Assembly (NCBI GenBank): GCA_000708835.1 | Contig: DF236984.1 | Coordinates: 204,904-268,903, forward strand | DNA length: 64,000 bases | Direction: 5' to 3' | Source: Klebsormidium nitens | Lineage: Eukaryota > Streptophyta > Klebsormidiophyceae > Klebsormidiales > Klebsormidiaceae | Shown: positions 24,401 to 37,246 of the stretch, piece after piece | How the letters are laid out: each line of letters starts with the position of its first letter | Position numbering within the stretch: the first letter of the stretch is position 1 | Made by a program: the position numbers and the translations under genes | Notes under the pieces: model-generated | Database searches by the model: none | What the model was told of the DNA's origin: nothing | What the model saw: only the letters and a program-made list of their open reading frames with translations

Positions 24401-27289
24401 CGTCAAACCCTTGGTTCTCGTTTCTTGCGGACTTTCCTTGACGATATGGTCGATCGTTGGTGTCTTGGTCCCCCGTTTCCAAGTGCGACGTTGCAGTGTT
24501 CCTAGGGCCGAAGATGACAAGAGACGTTTTCTGTCGTGCCTGTTTTGATGTGTTTCGTCTCATCGAGCCGCTTCCAAAGGTCTGCTGTTAGAGGTTGGAC
24601 TGGAACGAAAGCAATTGGAGACATAGAAAGCACGATGCCTACGACCAAGAAGTCGCCGAGTCTCTTCGTAAAGCGGAGGCTAAAGGTCAGCAGAGGAGGG
24701 CCGATCAAAGGCCCTTGCTATTTTCAAGTAGTTGCCTTCTGTCTCGCAGATATTGGAGCATCTGGTTTCGCCCAGATCACAAACACGATGAGGATGCGAA
24801 GCCAACCTTTGCTACCCAAAAACCGACTTCCATTGAAAGCTTGCGAATGTGCTTACTAGGTGTGTGAGGTGCTGCCGGCAGCATGTGGTGGTGGGCGGGA
24901 CCATAGATTTCTGCGAGTTTAAAATTCCTAGCTTCCGAAACCAAAATCCTAGCTTCCGAAACCTTGACCCCTTCACACTGATGGAGCCGCTGTTGCACGC
25001 GCTGGAGCGCCCACGGTCGATCACTACATCAAGAAGACCGTGCATCCCGTAAGTAAAGAGTAAACTTGTCAATATCCCTCAGATTGCCTGTTATAACGTC
25101 CTTAACCCCATCTGAACCCCTATCATAACCCGTTCCAGGTGATTGAGTTGCTGTCGCGCGTGCTGGAGCACCTGGTGTCGGGCGAGATCATGCAGATGAC
25201 GGGCGAGCCGGAGGCGCGCTGCAGCTTCGACTACTACATCAAGAAGACGTACAACAAGACGGCCAGCCTCATCGCCAACAGCTGCAAGTCGGTCGCGATC
25301 CTCGGGGGCCAGCCGCCGGACGTTGCGGGGCTTGCGTACGACTACGGACGACATTTGGTGAGAACAATATAGCTCTTGCGTTTCTAGTTTCGAATCTTTG
25401 GAAAAGGTTTGGTCAGGTCAAGGTTACCGACAATTGCAAGTCGGTCGTTATCATTGGGGCCCAACCGCTGGATGCGCAGAGGTGCCGCACGACTACGGAC
25501 GGCTCTTGGTAGAAAACCGGCTTTCGGATGTCGGTTCTGATTACAGAATAAACGCTGAAGTAATATCACCTGAGGGGTGAGAATCTACATGTGGTATTCG
25601 GTCACCGAAGTTCATTACAAGAACGTAAGTCGGTTGCAAATGTTTGGGGCCAGGAGGTCCATCTCAAGGTTGCCTAGGTTCGTCGACTGGCCCAGCGGTG
25701 CGATTCTTTTCTCCGTCAACACACAACATTAAGCCAGCCAATCAGTGATCCACATCTCCAGCTGTCGACCAATATTTCAACGCGGAAATCGGCTTCCTAA
25801 ACGCAGATCTCCTCTCGAGTTGTAGGGACTGGCGTTTCAGATCGTGGACGACCTTCTCGACTTCGTGGGCACCAGCCTGGTGTTGGGCAAGCCGGCACTG
25901 GCCGACTTAAATCAGGTAAGCTCGTTGAGACAGCCTTACTTCAGCGCGCGTGCGCCAAAGTCAGGCTTTCCGCACGTTATCTTTCCGATCCTACCTTTTT
26001 TTCTGATCGTACGGGTTTGCGCTGGAGCAGCATTCCACTTCGGCGTCGATCCCTGGGGAACTTCTCGAACAAGTCGAGTTCGGTTTTGCTGCTGAAAGCT
26101 TCGAGTGCTTGTCAAGACTAGAGCCATGAGAGCGGCACGCTAGCTTGCGGCATTCCTTATGCACTTATGCACTTATGAACACCACTTAGACAGCATCTTC
26201 GTTTACCTCTACTTCCGTAATGAGCCGGCTGCTTAGGAAGCCGTTAGGACTAGTCCCTGCCCTGTTCGACTTCGCGTTTCTATAGGAGGAGCTTAGAGGA
26301 TGTAGTGCATTCGTGTTTTTCTGTCGGACCGGATCCACTCTGCATCATCGACCAACCTTGCTTGGGGGCCTCACGCTTGGGGCAGACGCCCGGAGAAGTT
26401 GCTGTCAAGTTGCCTGAGCCAGACTTCAGGACGTGGTCGATGCCGTCAAGATGCTTGACCTGACAAGTGACGTTATCGCCGGTTTTTGGCAGGGCATTGC
26501 AACGGCGCCGGTGCTGTTTGCGGCCGAGGAGTTCCCTATGATGGAAGACCTGATAAAGCGGAAGTTCGCTCGGAGCGGCGATGTTGAGCAGGTGAGCCAG
26601 GAAACTCTACGAAGCTTGAAACATTGAAATCTGCTGCGACGCGAAAACGAGGAACGATGGGCAGCACCCGGCAGCTGCCGGGTTCCAACATGCGGTAAAT
26701 GCGAGACTTGTTTACGGAATTCTCAAACGGTTTCATAAACGAGGAGTTTGCAGCAGGTCTTTGTCCCCTACCTTCGTGCATTCGCTGCTTAGAGCTCAGA
26801 TTAGCGCCTCACTGGCCACTCGTACTCCTAAGCTCACCCACGCAAGCACGAACGCTTTCTCAATGATGGATATGTTCAAGCTCTGTGCCGCTGCAATAAT
26901 TCATACAGCACTTCGAAAAGGCTGCGTCAGATCACCTCATGTCCTGATTGTTGCGACTTTAATTGCAAGAATCAGAATACATTTTTGTCCTGTCAAGGCG
27001 GCCCAATTTTGTCACTCACGCTAATTTTCGGCCCGTGCATCTTGGGCTAGAAGGAGATTGCAATTAATGGTGCGCCGTAGGGCTTGACTACTTTCATACG
27101 ATCGTGCAGGCTCTTCAATGGGTACAACAAAGCAAGGGCTTGGAGCGGGCTCGAGAGCTGGCTGCGTATCACGCTTCGCAGGCAGTGCTGGCCATCGAAA
27201 GGCTTCCTCCTCCAGAGTCACAAGGGGCCGCACAAAGTCGACGAGCCCTCGTTGACCTCACACAACGGGTACTGACACGGAAAAAGTGA
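21408..27289 (+). CDS. Long-chain polyprenyl (solanesyl-type) diphosphate synthase, probably mitochondrial
   Basis: Nine phase-0 exons: 21408-21458, 21940-22242, 22782-22943, 23453-23572, 24235-24393, 25139-25357, 25826-25915, 26493-26591, 27110-27289; about 460 residues. Trans-prenyltransferase landmarks are present: DPFSLVADEL, GAEGKRFRPT (GKxxRP), LLHDDVLDSSDTRRG (first DDxxD), MGNKLAVLAGDFLLARA, YNKTASLIANSCKSVA, FQIVDDLLDF (second DDxxD), and GLERARELA near the end. The order and spacing match plant SPS3 and yeast Coq1, which extend isoprenoid chains for ubiquinone side chains. The first 17 residues (MNIVARLGRGFLRANVQ) are arginine-rich and acid-free, like a mitochondrial presequence. 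Exon 2 (101 codons) is a poorly conserved linker. Two acceptors at the exon 3 start (22782 or 22788) keep frame. Confidence 0.9.
24980..25050 (+). repeat. Decayed internally deleted copy of polyprenyl synthase exon 6
   Basis: TGTTGCACGCGCTGGAGC followed closely by CTACATCAAGAAGACCGTGC matches two separated parts of exon 6 (25146 onward and about 25235 onward). It lies in intron 5 and seems to be a shortened duplicate. Confidence 0.6.
25405..25665 (+). repeat. Two decayed copies of the polyprenyl synthase exon 6 3' edge
   Basis: The exon segment GCAAGTCGGTCGCGATCCT recurs near 25434 as GCAAGTCGGTCGTTATCATT, followed by CGACTACGGACGGCTCTTGG. It recurs more weakly near 25623 (GTAAGTCGGTTGCAAATG, then GGGGCCAGG). 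Offsets are roughly 150 and 190 nt. Confidence 0.75.
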
Positions 27290-28827
27290 AGCAGAAGTGG
27301 GCACGTGCGAGCGGAAGCTTATGTTTGGATGCACGCTCACAGTCAAGGTAACGGAGACAGTTGGGCGGGGTTACGCATCAGCTTATTTTTGCCTTATTAG
27401 GTAAGTATTACAATCTGGTGGTTTATCCAGTTCATTGTATAGCTTCAGCTTTAAGCCTGCGCTTCTTGCCAAGAAAAGCTACTTGTGCGGCGGGCGGCGG
27501 GCTTGGCGGCTTGCGGATGTTCTCATGGTTGCACGGCATTCCTGGTATAGTGCATTCTGATTTGGCATGTGCATCTGCGCCAGGGCTGCCGCGAGAACAG
27601 TTTCTTTCTAAGTTTGGAACTTCGGAAGAAAGAGGCGGCTGGCCAGCAGCGCAAGATGGTACTCATGGTCTGGCAAACTCACCTGAAGCATCCCAACAAA
27701 AGGTGTTTCCACGATATGTATGCCCAGACATGCATCATGTCACTTGGCCGGCATGGCCGACGCCCGGCCGCGTTGCGACAGTACAATCTCCCTGCACGCG
27801 GCAGTTACATGCAGATTGGCCGCGGGCGGCATGCAGTGCAGTGTCGGACCCGTGTGCACTGCGGCAGTCTTGACAGTGATCCGATCTTGCCATGTCCCAG
27901 AGCTAGATCCCTTCACGAGCGCGGGGCATGTTGCAACTTGCAACAGAGCATGATTAAGAATTCGAATGATGTTCCGTGGCGTCTAGATCTAGGCTCCGTT
28001 TATGCAAGTTCTGTTGTATCATGCATTAAAGTATCATTGTCGCCGCACCCGCACTAGCTCGCTGCGTGCGGGCGGCCCTCTACTTGTGCATGTAATCGCT
28101 ATCGCGGTCCGACCGATATCAGGCTCGTGACGCGGGCACGGGGTATACTATGTTGAACAGCCTTCGTCCACCAGGGCCTCCGATGAGTCCTTCACTGCGC
28201 AATGGCTTGTAAATAGGTAGTTTGCGCAGCCCGGCGGCCGGCCCGGCGCGCCTATGTGCGCGAGCTCAGGCCAGGCCCGCGGCCGGGCCGCCCGCCCGGG
28301 TCGGACGCGGCCGCCCGGCCCACTAGCCGGCCGCCGCACGGCCGACGGAAACCCCGGCGCCAGGGCGGGGCGCCGATGTGCGTTCAGTTGCATTTTTCTG
28401 CTCAAGCCTGACGCTCATGACTTCTGCCCAGGACCACGCGTTTAAAACCCGTTTCAAAACGTCCCAGCTTAGCTTGCGTGGTCAAAAAAGCCATCTTGAA
28501 GGTCCGTTGAACTTAGCTGGACCAGATCTGCTGCAGTTCATCATGCAGCTCCGACGGGCTGCAGGAGAAACAGAAAAGTGACGTCAGTGTTCTGACCCTC
28601 AATCTAGCTGCAGCAAACAAAACGCCCTGAGTTGCGGCAACGAGACAGGAATGAACAAGGAAGGAGCCGCTTGCAGGGAGCAGGCTGAGGTTGCTGTGGC
28701 CCTTACAGATAGCGTGTCAGAGACGTGTAGCCCCAGAAAGGGGACACCAATATGCACTACCCCAGCTTGAAGCCTTGAAGCTGGCCCCTTGAAGAGAAAG
28801 CAACAACTTTGTAGCTAAAGAGGTGTC
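27290..28827. other. Intergenic region with GC-rich island
   Basis: No recognised gene. Positions 28225-28375 form an extremely GC-rich stretch with many CCGG and GGCCG runs. Open frames through it are low in information and show no known motif. The right part is probably the promoter of the armadillo gene. Confidence 0.4.
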
Positions 28828-31800
28828 ATGTCGTGGGCGGACGTGGACGTCTTTCTGTGCCAAAGACATTGGCTCCAACCAAGCAACATTGCCGCGTTGC
28901 TAGGGCGGCTGGAGACATTTGTGGCCGTAAATGAGGATCCAGGGCGGAGCCCTTATTACAAAAACCAGGTGAGCTGGCTTCATGAGTGGAAAGTAGAGGG
29001 CATGAGGACATATATAGTAAAGCTCACCAGGATTTTTAAACATGTATACGGCTGCCCTTCATGAACGGCTGCCAAGAGTACAAAGCGGGACACTAGATAC
29101 TCCGCTTAATCAGGGGTGGCATCTTGCACCACCATTTCAAACACTCAGCCTCACAGGTTCAGGCTCATGATGATGACGAGTAAATCTGGGGCGTAGCTGC
29201 GGTGTGAAGCTAGGCACTAATGAGATCAAAATGACAGTCTAAACATTCAAGGGGATCTCACAAGTCGCTGGCCTTGGGCAGCGAATCCTTTTGCCATGCT
29301 CTTTTTCAGATAGATAATCTTAGAAACGAGGAGACTACCTGAGTCTCGATCATGCAGCCAGGAAGGTGCTCAGAGCATGCAATCATCCTTTGCACTGAGC
29401 CCGCACTGATGCTAAATCTATTTTTGACCAGCTCTCCTAGAATTGCTGCTCGTAGCTCACTAATGATCTTATTAACGTAACTCTTACAGCATCCGCTTGA
29501 TAGTCTCGTGAACGACTCGGACCTCAAGCTTCGCTTATTATATTTGCGCCGGAAGCCTCAACCTGTTCCAGATCCATCCCTCAGCTTTGTAGCTGAATCG
29601 CAATTCTTTAGAATGCCCCGACGCTTGACCGCTCAAAATCGTATCCTTTGAAATCCATACCATCAGCAGCACCGAGTGAAGTCTTGCAACCTGAGCAAGC
29701 TCAACGAGATCTGCCCGCAATCCTCTGACACCAGATCTGCACATTCTTACAGCATGCTGACTCGCTCGACCGCCTGGTGTCGCTTCTCAAGGACCCGGGC
29801 ATCGAGCAGCACCCGGGGCTGGCACTCGCAGCGCTGAAAGCGCTCAAAATACTCTCCCGAAAGACGTGTAATCACTCGGGTATGCGACGGGATGAGAAAA
29901 AGGACGGCAACGCGATTCAAGCCGTCCTCCGCTTTCTGCAGGTACGTAGACCCTTATGTTTTAACGGGAGTGCGGAAGTAAAAGTTTGCTTCAAAGTTCA
30001 ACATCGGCGTGCACACGCAGGCTGGTGCATTAAGGGAGCAGTTCGCCAATGTAGGACATGACTTTTCTCACCTCGTTGATTGAAAAACCATCTGTGAAGA
30101 CCTTGTCGCAGTTGCTTCCTTCCAATCTCACCCCCTCTACTTTCCCACCAGACAAAAGGCACCAAAATCGTGAAGCCCGGAACAGATGCTTGCCCGTCTC
30201 TTTCCAGTCTACCTACGGTTTTCGTTGAAAGTAACGTGCTTCGGCTTCTGATCAGTGCGTTTAGACGCCTTATCAGGAATATCTCAGAATCTTGTGTCGT
30301 GAGCACAGCCATGAAATGGAAGAATGCCGTTGGTCGCAATGATGATTTCCTTGGGAAAAACTCAAGCCTTCATCTGTGCAGGCTCCTGGGAAAGTAGACG
30401 AGAGCATCGCGGCGGAGGCTGCAAACGTCCTTATGAATCCCTGCTTCGAAAAGGAGAACGTGGAGGTAGTGCTCCTGAACGAGGGCTGCATTCCACCAAT
30501 GGTGAGCGTCGGCCAAACTTGCCGACGTTTTGTCACCTTCAACTTGAAAGGCCCTTGGCAGTCAAAGCTCCTTTGCTTTTGAAACTTCGCAGGGTTTGTC
30601 TTACCTTCATGAGTAGGGAGCTGGTAACTTCCTGCGAAGAGAACATGCGAAGCTCGAAGTGCGTTTGGGGCTCGGTTTTATTTCAGATGGCTCTGATAAT
30701 TAACTGCTTATTTTGCGTCACCCTGACGTAAGAGCGCGCTCAAGTGCAAAATCAAAGCCTCAAGAAACGTCACTGCTCTTTCTGTTACTGTAGACCTGAG
30801 CCTGACACACCCATGACGTCACCGTGGGCATCTGCTGGCGCCAACGTCGTCGCTGACGTCATCTTTGCAATCACTCTATTCTGCATCAGCATCACTAGCT
30901 AGTGCCCTGCCATCCTGCCAGGGTGACGTTTGACGGCTCGCTAACGTGACGTGTCGTGACGCATGCTTTGTAACGCCTTGCCGTCTTCCAAGGAAACACG
31001 CAGTGCCTTAACTGTGCTGTCAACCTGCTCAAGACATACTTTGAACGAGATCTGGGTCTGCCTATCTAAGCATTCAAGAAACTCGACGTTGATGCGGCGG
31101 ATACCGGGCCATTAATGTCAGCCTTCTTAGAAGGTTCACGCCTTCTATGCGTAGGAGCCTTCGCTTCCAGACGCAGAGCCCTTGTTGGCGACCTTACTCA
31201 AAGACTTACCCACATGAAGCTGCCCCTTCCGGTCGCCACCTTTGGGTGCCTTCGACAAGGGGACAAACGTTGTGTCCGGCGACCCTCGCGCCAATATAAG
31301 CTGCAGGCTCGTTAAAGCTCGTCACCATAACCGTCCATGCCAGCGTCTTCTTGGGCGACTCCCGTGAGGTTTGGCGACCCGCTGAACCCGTTGCGAGTTT
31401 CTGCAGGTCGCCTTCTTGGGCGCGGCGGACGAGAACCTCCAGGCAAACGTGGCCGGCGTGCTGCAGAGCGTGTGATTCCCGAAAGACGGCTGTGGGCGAC
31501 GCGTCGTGCGGGACGCAGAAGCGATTCCACCTCTAGTCGCTCTGTTGGCGTCTGAAAGCCTGAAGGTAAGGGTTGACAGGCTGCATTCACTTGGAATTCA
31601 CTTGTCTGAGGCGGACACTTTCTGAGAGGCCGAGTCACGCCAGAGCCTTTTTGATTGAAACGGAGGCTCAGGAGAGATTTTAAGCGGACGTATTGAGCGG
31701 GATACATGAGAACGATATATGTTCGCGGTTTTCTTCGCGGTTTCGAACAGCCAAGCGGTGGAATAATCCTGCAGCAAGCAATAGATGTAGGTGAGGGAGT

Positions 31801-33840
31801 CTACCTTCGACCAAGTCCAGATCCGCGGAGATTTGAAAGGCTGGTGGTCCCGAAGAAGCATCAGTTTTGAAGAATCCATTAGCACTTTGAAAGCGCATCT
31901 GGACGCATTGCAAACGGAGGATATTTGGCCGCTGCACCGATATACAGAAGGCCACACGTGTACCATTCTTGCGTCTCGAGTACTGGAAGGAGCAGCCCCT
32001 CCTATAGCTGGGAAAGTTAACAAAAACGCATGCATTTTTCTATACAGTGCAGCTTTTGGAAAAGTGGAGCGCGGTGTGAGGCGTTACGAAGTCTTCCTAG
32101 GGAGATGACAACTGTCACGCGCGCGCATGCGCCTTGGCAATTTTCCTGAAAGGTGTCTAACACAGTGGCAAAGCCCCAAATAATTTCCTTGCATCCCTAA
32201 TTGGGCAACCGAGAGAGAGGAACAATAAAATGCTTGGATTGCCCTCCTTAGATCACCGTTCTGGACGGAGCTTTCTGCACTGACTTGGTGCAATCTCTCA
32301 CATCAATGCTTGCCGTTTTCAGGTCCGGACAGGTGCCTTGGGCGCCCTTCACAACATTAGCAGCGACCCATGCTCTACCGGCATTATCCGCCGGAAGAAC
32401 GGGATTCCGCCCATTATGAAGCTCCTCCGAAGGTGTGCTATGGCTCATCTCACTTTGTGGTGAAATGGTCCTTGAGCAGTTGCACTTGTTAGAGGCCAGC
32501 TTGCAGCGCTTTCTCCTTACGCCTTTGCTTGGGGTTTTCCGCTCAATGGGCCTACCAACTAGATTACCGAGCTTTCTTCAAAACTGGTCCCGTCAAGCTG
32601 GGCTTTGTTTCCCCGGGCCCTGCTGTTACTTGAGGTAGACGTCCGAGACGGTCGTCATTTAGCGGCAGAGGGATGCATTCCAGATCGATCTATGTTCAGC
32701 GATCTTTGCATTTGCGCAACCTCTCGATGTTGCAGGTCTTACTTAGCGCTCTTTCAAGTATCAGGAGCGTCTTTAGCAAAGTGGGCTCCTCTCACGGCCT
32801 GTTTGCATGTGCACCTATCTGTTCACCAGAACTAGTAAGAGGAAGCATGAAACAAAGGAGCACTTGGAGAACAAATGTGACAGCGTTTTGCTACTTGCAG
32901 CCTGTGCTCGTGCTGCTTGCGGGCGAGGAAAAAGGGACATAAGCAGCTGCCCCGGAATTAAAGTTCGTTAACTTCAAGCGTTTGTGTTCCGAGTTAAGGT
33001 CACTCAGAGCCCTTAGGACGGCCAACCCAGTGTTGAAGTCTAAACCCAATTTTACCCATCTTTGCAGCCCGCAGGCTGCGATCGCCCAGTCCGCGGCCGG
33101 GGCACTGCAGAACGTCAGCCGAGAGGGGGAGAGCCGGCGAGTGATTCGGCGTGACAATGACGCCGTGGTGGCGCTCTTTGACATGCTGGTCGACGGAAAG
33201 GAAGTGCGAACCCAGGTACTTTGGGACAGAGCCTACTCCCGAGCTTACTTCGGATGTCTTCTACGTATCAGCGCTGGTTTTCTCTCCTGTACTCACGTAT
33301 GGGATGCTTGGCATTTCGGTGAGCTTTGCTTCCTCAAAGCTCTTCTTTGCTTCGCGCACACGCAATCGATCTATGATGTGGTAATTAATTTACGCTGTGC
33401 TAGTACGCTTTCATAGTTTACAGCGAGAAGTCAGGTTCACAACAACTTCTTCGAGGAAGTCTTTCAAATACTCGAATCGACAAACTGATTCCGTCTTCGT
33501 AAATGCAGCCGCATGATCTGGACTCTGCAAAGTAATGGTTACGGGCTGATCCGATCGCTCAAGCAACGCCACTCTTTCGTATCACGGACAGCGCACCGCG
33601 GATTTAACGCACTGTACTCTCGGAATGAAGTTACGGTCCTATGTTTCTGTGGTCCAGGTGTCTGCCGTGGGCGCACTTATGAACATTCTTGGACCAGAGT
33701 TGGCGGAGAAAGGTAAGAGTAGCAAGGAGGAAAAGGCGGACCGTAAAGGCTTTGCGCGTATCATAACCAGTTGCCTAGTGATGGGCATGGCATACGACGG
33801 CTTTTTTGGCGCGGGGGGTGCCGCGGCGTCAGTTCGGTGA
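28828..33840 (+). CDS. Armadillo-repeat protein with an in-frame TGA
   Basis: Seven exons: 28828-28968, 29753-29941, 30382-30501, 31407-31565, 32323-32432, 33068-33215, 33658-33840. Phases agree throughout, giving 349 codon positions. Armadillo-like helices are clear: LDRLVSLLKDPGIEQHPGLA, AAEAANVLMNPCF, GALGALHNIS, IPPIMKLLR, AIAQSAAGALQNVSREGESR, VVALFDMLVDGKEVRTQ and VGALMNILGPELAEKGK. Armadillo arrays bind proteins; the specific family is not recognised. Exon 4 holds a TGA at 31473-31475 in a frame that is otherwise open and phase-correct at both ends (ANVAGVLQSV, stop, FPKDGCGRRVVRDAEAIPP). The stop sits where related repeats often have cysteine. It could be a nonsense mutation, a sequencing error, or recoding. 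The start codon is the first ATG consistent with exon 1; a longer 5' end cannot be excluded. Confidence 0.72.
31229..31290 (+). repeat. Decayed copy of armadillo gene exon 4 5' edge
   Basis: GGTCGCC, CTTTGGGTGCC, CGACAAGG, CAAACGTTGTGTCCGGCG follows the same order as the true exon start at 31407 (GTCGCCTTCTTGGGCGCGG, CAAACGTGGCCGGCG). A second weak similarity, GTCTTCTTGGGCGACTCCCG, starts near 31352. The alignment was made by eye. Confidence 0.45.
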
Positions 33841-35818
33841 CACGAGGACAGACCTGACGGCCTAGAATCGTATAGCATGTGGACGGCAACGTCTACGGCC
33901 AATCATGTGTCGTTGCGCCGGGCCATTGAACCGAACAGATGTTCATCAGTCACGAGATTCCAGAAATAGCTTGTAGAACTGCATCAAGTCTCTAGGTCAG
34001 TAAAGAACGTGCCAACTATTAAGTTTAAGCTAGTAGAGCACGCGCTTGAAATCTGGACCAAATTTCTGAGCCTCATTCTAAGAGCGTAGTGCTCCAGCCA
34101 ATCCAGACAAGACCGGACTAGAAGGAGATCTTCGTGCACAGCTCCACTGAGGACGTAGAGCAGAGTCATTTGCAGACGGATCAAGCGGTTGCAGACACTC
34201 TCAATCAGTTACAGTTTGAGTAGAGCCAGGCAATGTCAAATATCTCCTGACTCCTGCATCGGGGCCGAAACGTGATCGTCAATGAGGGCCGCCGTGTGTA
34301 CCAGGCAAAGAGGTTGACGTATGCATCACGAGGTTTGTTGTTTATTGTGTCATTGCCAGTGGTCATCTGCATTCTGGCAGCCCGGATATCTTAGTCTTAG
34401 CACATGCAAGGACGGATGAATGTTTGCGATTGAACATCATCTGACTGGTCATTTGACTGCTGATCTGAACCAAGCGCCCAGACCCGCGGGCCGTGCGCGG
34501 GCCTCTTTGCAAGAATTAAGGTTCACCGAGTATCAAGTGCAATGAGTGAACGGGCTGTTTTCCTCGTGAATTTTGGATTAAAGACTCCCCCGCGACTCAA
34601 AATCTTCGCGAATGCTGATCGACGGACCTGAGTGAAGGAACTGATCAAGAAGGCGAGTAGGAGATAACTGGGTGCCAGATACAGCTCCAGGACGTCTTTA
34701 ATAAATAAGATCACTGGCTGATGTTTTTTGAGTTTAAAGATCTGTTCCAGATTTAGCACCGCATGCGCGCACCTTTCATGCTGGCGCCCTGTCAGGATCA
34801 GATGGGGGGGGGATCGATATAATGACTCAGTCCTTTTTTGAGTAGAAGACGCCACCGAAATCCGCAGTAGCCGGGTTACCGAGTCCCGCTGATCGCGCGA
34901 CGCAGACCCATCGGCAACAAAAGCTCAAGTCACGCTGCCATGTCACAAGATCGTTGCTATACCCACCAACTTGACGATTCAGTGCAATCACGCGCGGAAC
35001 TAGTGAGCTGCGCAGCGCACGCCAAGATTCATCCCTGGCAAACAATGATCGATACATTTATGTATGTCATGATGATCTGGAATTCGTCTAGAATTCTAGA
35101 ATCTAAGTTTAATGGTAGGTGCTGCCGCATTGACACGTGGCCACGTGGTGCCATGAGGCTCCTCTGGCACGACTCTGTCAACTTTAGCTGACAACATCTC
35201 ATCTGCAGCACCGGTCAACCGGTAAGAGTGCTGCGAAGCTAAGCCGCACAGCCCCCCCACAGATAAAGTTCAAAGCTCAATGAGTCAATCACCTGTACGG
35301 TAGGTCTATCATCTAGGTAGGTATGTACCTATCCCAGGTAATACCTATGTGAGGCTATGGTATCCGGTCGGCGGTCGTAGTATCCGAGGACCGTTGCTTG
35401 GCGCGGCCGCGCACAATGGTAGCGGCAACGCTTGCCACTGCCATCCAGATTCCACAGCTTGTGCAATGTGCCAATGTGCGTGATCGCATTCGGAAATGCT
35501 GAGTCCTTGCCGGCGGCCCCCATCATACCGGTAGTAGATACTAGACACCTGCCATCCTGGTACGGCACCCGACTACGGTACAAGCCTTGGTACGATTGAT
35601 TTATCGACATCTTTGCCATACTTAATATACCAATCATATCAATAAACGCCACACACGGCTGGCGCTGCGCTGGCAGTAGCTCGAGCAGCCACCTGGCACT
35701 CAAATAGGATTTATTGATTGTGATGAATGTTACGGTTACTGGTCAGTGGTAACTCTTGAAAATGTACTGTGTGCTCTGTGGTGACTTGAAGCGGCCTGTG
35801 ACTTCCGGTAAGATTCAT
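33841..35818. other. Intergenic region, nothing recognised
   Basis: 3' flank of the armadillo gene, then unannotated DNA. From about 35290 the sequence becomes rich in GTACC and TAGGTA words. No coding frame with recognisable homology, and no clear RNA gene. Confidence 0.4.
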
Positions 35819-36088
35819 GTACCGTACCGCCAAGGGAAATCGCCTGAAAATAAATATTTTGGGGTCGGTGCGAAAAGTTAGAAAGTAAATGGGACACTAA
35901 CTGCGAAAAGGCGAAACTAAAGAATTACCTCAAAATGGCGAAAAGTCCTGTTTTGAAAGGCAGAAAAAGCAAAAAAATCCTTTGTGCGAAATGTAAAATA
36001 AATTCTCAACGCAACGGGTGAAACCTCAAAACGAACGAAATTAACTTTTCGCACCAAAAGGTGGCGAATTCCCTTGGCGGTACGGTAC
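35819..36088. mobile_element. MITE-like element with terminal inverted repeats
   Basis: The left end GTACCGTACCGCCAAGGG is inverted at the right end (CCCTTGGCGGTACGGTAC). The outer repeat is 26 bp with one mismatch. After a short unmatched insert the inverted pairing resumes with GGTGCGAAAAGTTA on the left and TAACTTTTCGCACC on the right. The 270 bp interior is AT-rich with repeated GCGAAA words and no coding capacity. The flanking GTAC is itself palindromic, so the target-site duplication cannot be resolved. Confidence 0.7.
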
Positions 36089-37246
36089 CCCGACCAATCA
36101 AACAGGAATCAAACTGAAAACCCCAACCTTAATAATCACGCACTCCGCACCCCAACCCACCCTAACCACCAGACTAACCCCACCTGTCCCCCGGGTGTCA
36201 CACGGCCGTTAGGTACCATAGGTCCAGAGTGATTGTCAGGGTACCTATCCGGACTTGTTGTAGGTACTAGGTTTGTACCGTCTCTATCATACATGTGCAT
36301 TGTGGAGTCTGGACTCTGGGCCTCTGGAGTCTGGACTCTGGAGGCGGACGGACACCGCAAAATTGCTCAGTGCTGAGTGTACATACCGGTACATACAGCC
36401 CTGCAGTACGTAGCTAGTGCGCAGTGTGCACTTTTGAGGTTGGAAATTGTGGGGTCGTACCGGCGGAGCAATGATGATGACGTAAAGCAAGGGTTTAATT
36501 GAAGATGCGAGTCTGCCAGCTGGTGCCGTACCGTTTAATACAGACCCGAAATATGTGGTTCTGATGCAGTCGACGGGCAGTCGACATACCTATCACAGGC
36601 TGTGGGCGGAATCGGGCGTACCGGTAGAAGTTGGCCCCTGGGCAGTGGGTAGGTACCTACAAGGTAGGTACGGTAGCTAGTCCTAGTATCCTAGAGGCTA
36701 GTAGCCTCAATGCAACGCTCAAGCCTCAGCCCCGCTCCGACTCCCGAGTCATGATAGGTACGTGTTGCTGCTTGTGGTTCTGATGCATTTGGCCATTTAG
36801 CATAGCTAATCATGGTGTGCACTGTGGGCATCTCGCTGCTTCGGGTCTCAAAAGACGACACGTACCTAAAGTTCCTAGCACGGTTCCAGGTGCGGTCTGC
36901 GCTCACGAGTCAGAGGTCAAATTCAACGTCATCTCGGTCACAGGTACCCCTACGTGCATTACATCACCCTAATATATATGGGTACGTAGGTAGTACAAGG
37001 GCCCATGAGGGGCCCTCATCGGCCACGGGCCGACGTCAGCTCAGTCATCCACGCCACAAAATCCGCACGTTGTGACGTGGCCGCTTCGAATGATGCGCAT
37101 TTCCACATGACGCTCAATGAGTGCCAGGCTGACTAGGTACACTGATAGCGAGACTTGGAGTTTAACCTACTGACTGCAGCTGTGGCCTTGCATTGCTGGG
37201 ATTCCGGAATCCGAACCCATCAGTCGACCAGTTCATCAAGAGGGCC
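36089..37246. other. Upstream region of secreted paralog 1, GTACC-rich
   Basis: Rich in GTACC/GGTAC words, especially 36200-36280 and 36610-36700, with a short tandem TCTGGACTCTGG-type repeat at about 36308-36342. Some blocks resemble the region upstream of the second paralog (about 47880-49120), suggesting the promoter was duplicated with the gene. Confidence 0.4.

Noticed and set aside
28148-28445. Open frames through the GC-rich island
   Set aside because: Low-complexity Ala/Gly/Pro/Arg translation on both strands; better explained by base composition.
34270-34310. SECIS-like ATGA...AA...GA order downstream of the armadillo gene
   Set aside because: The required stems do not pair, so it does not support selenocysteine recoding.
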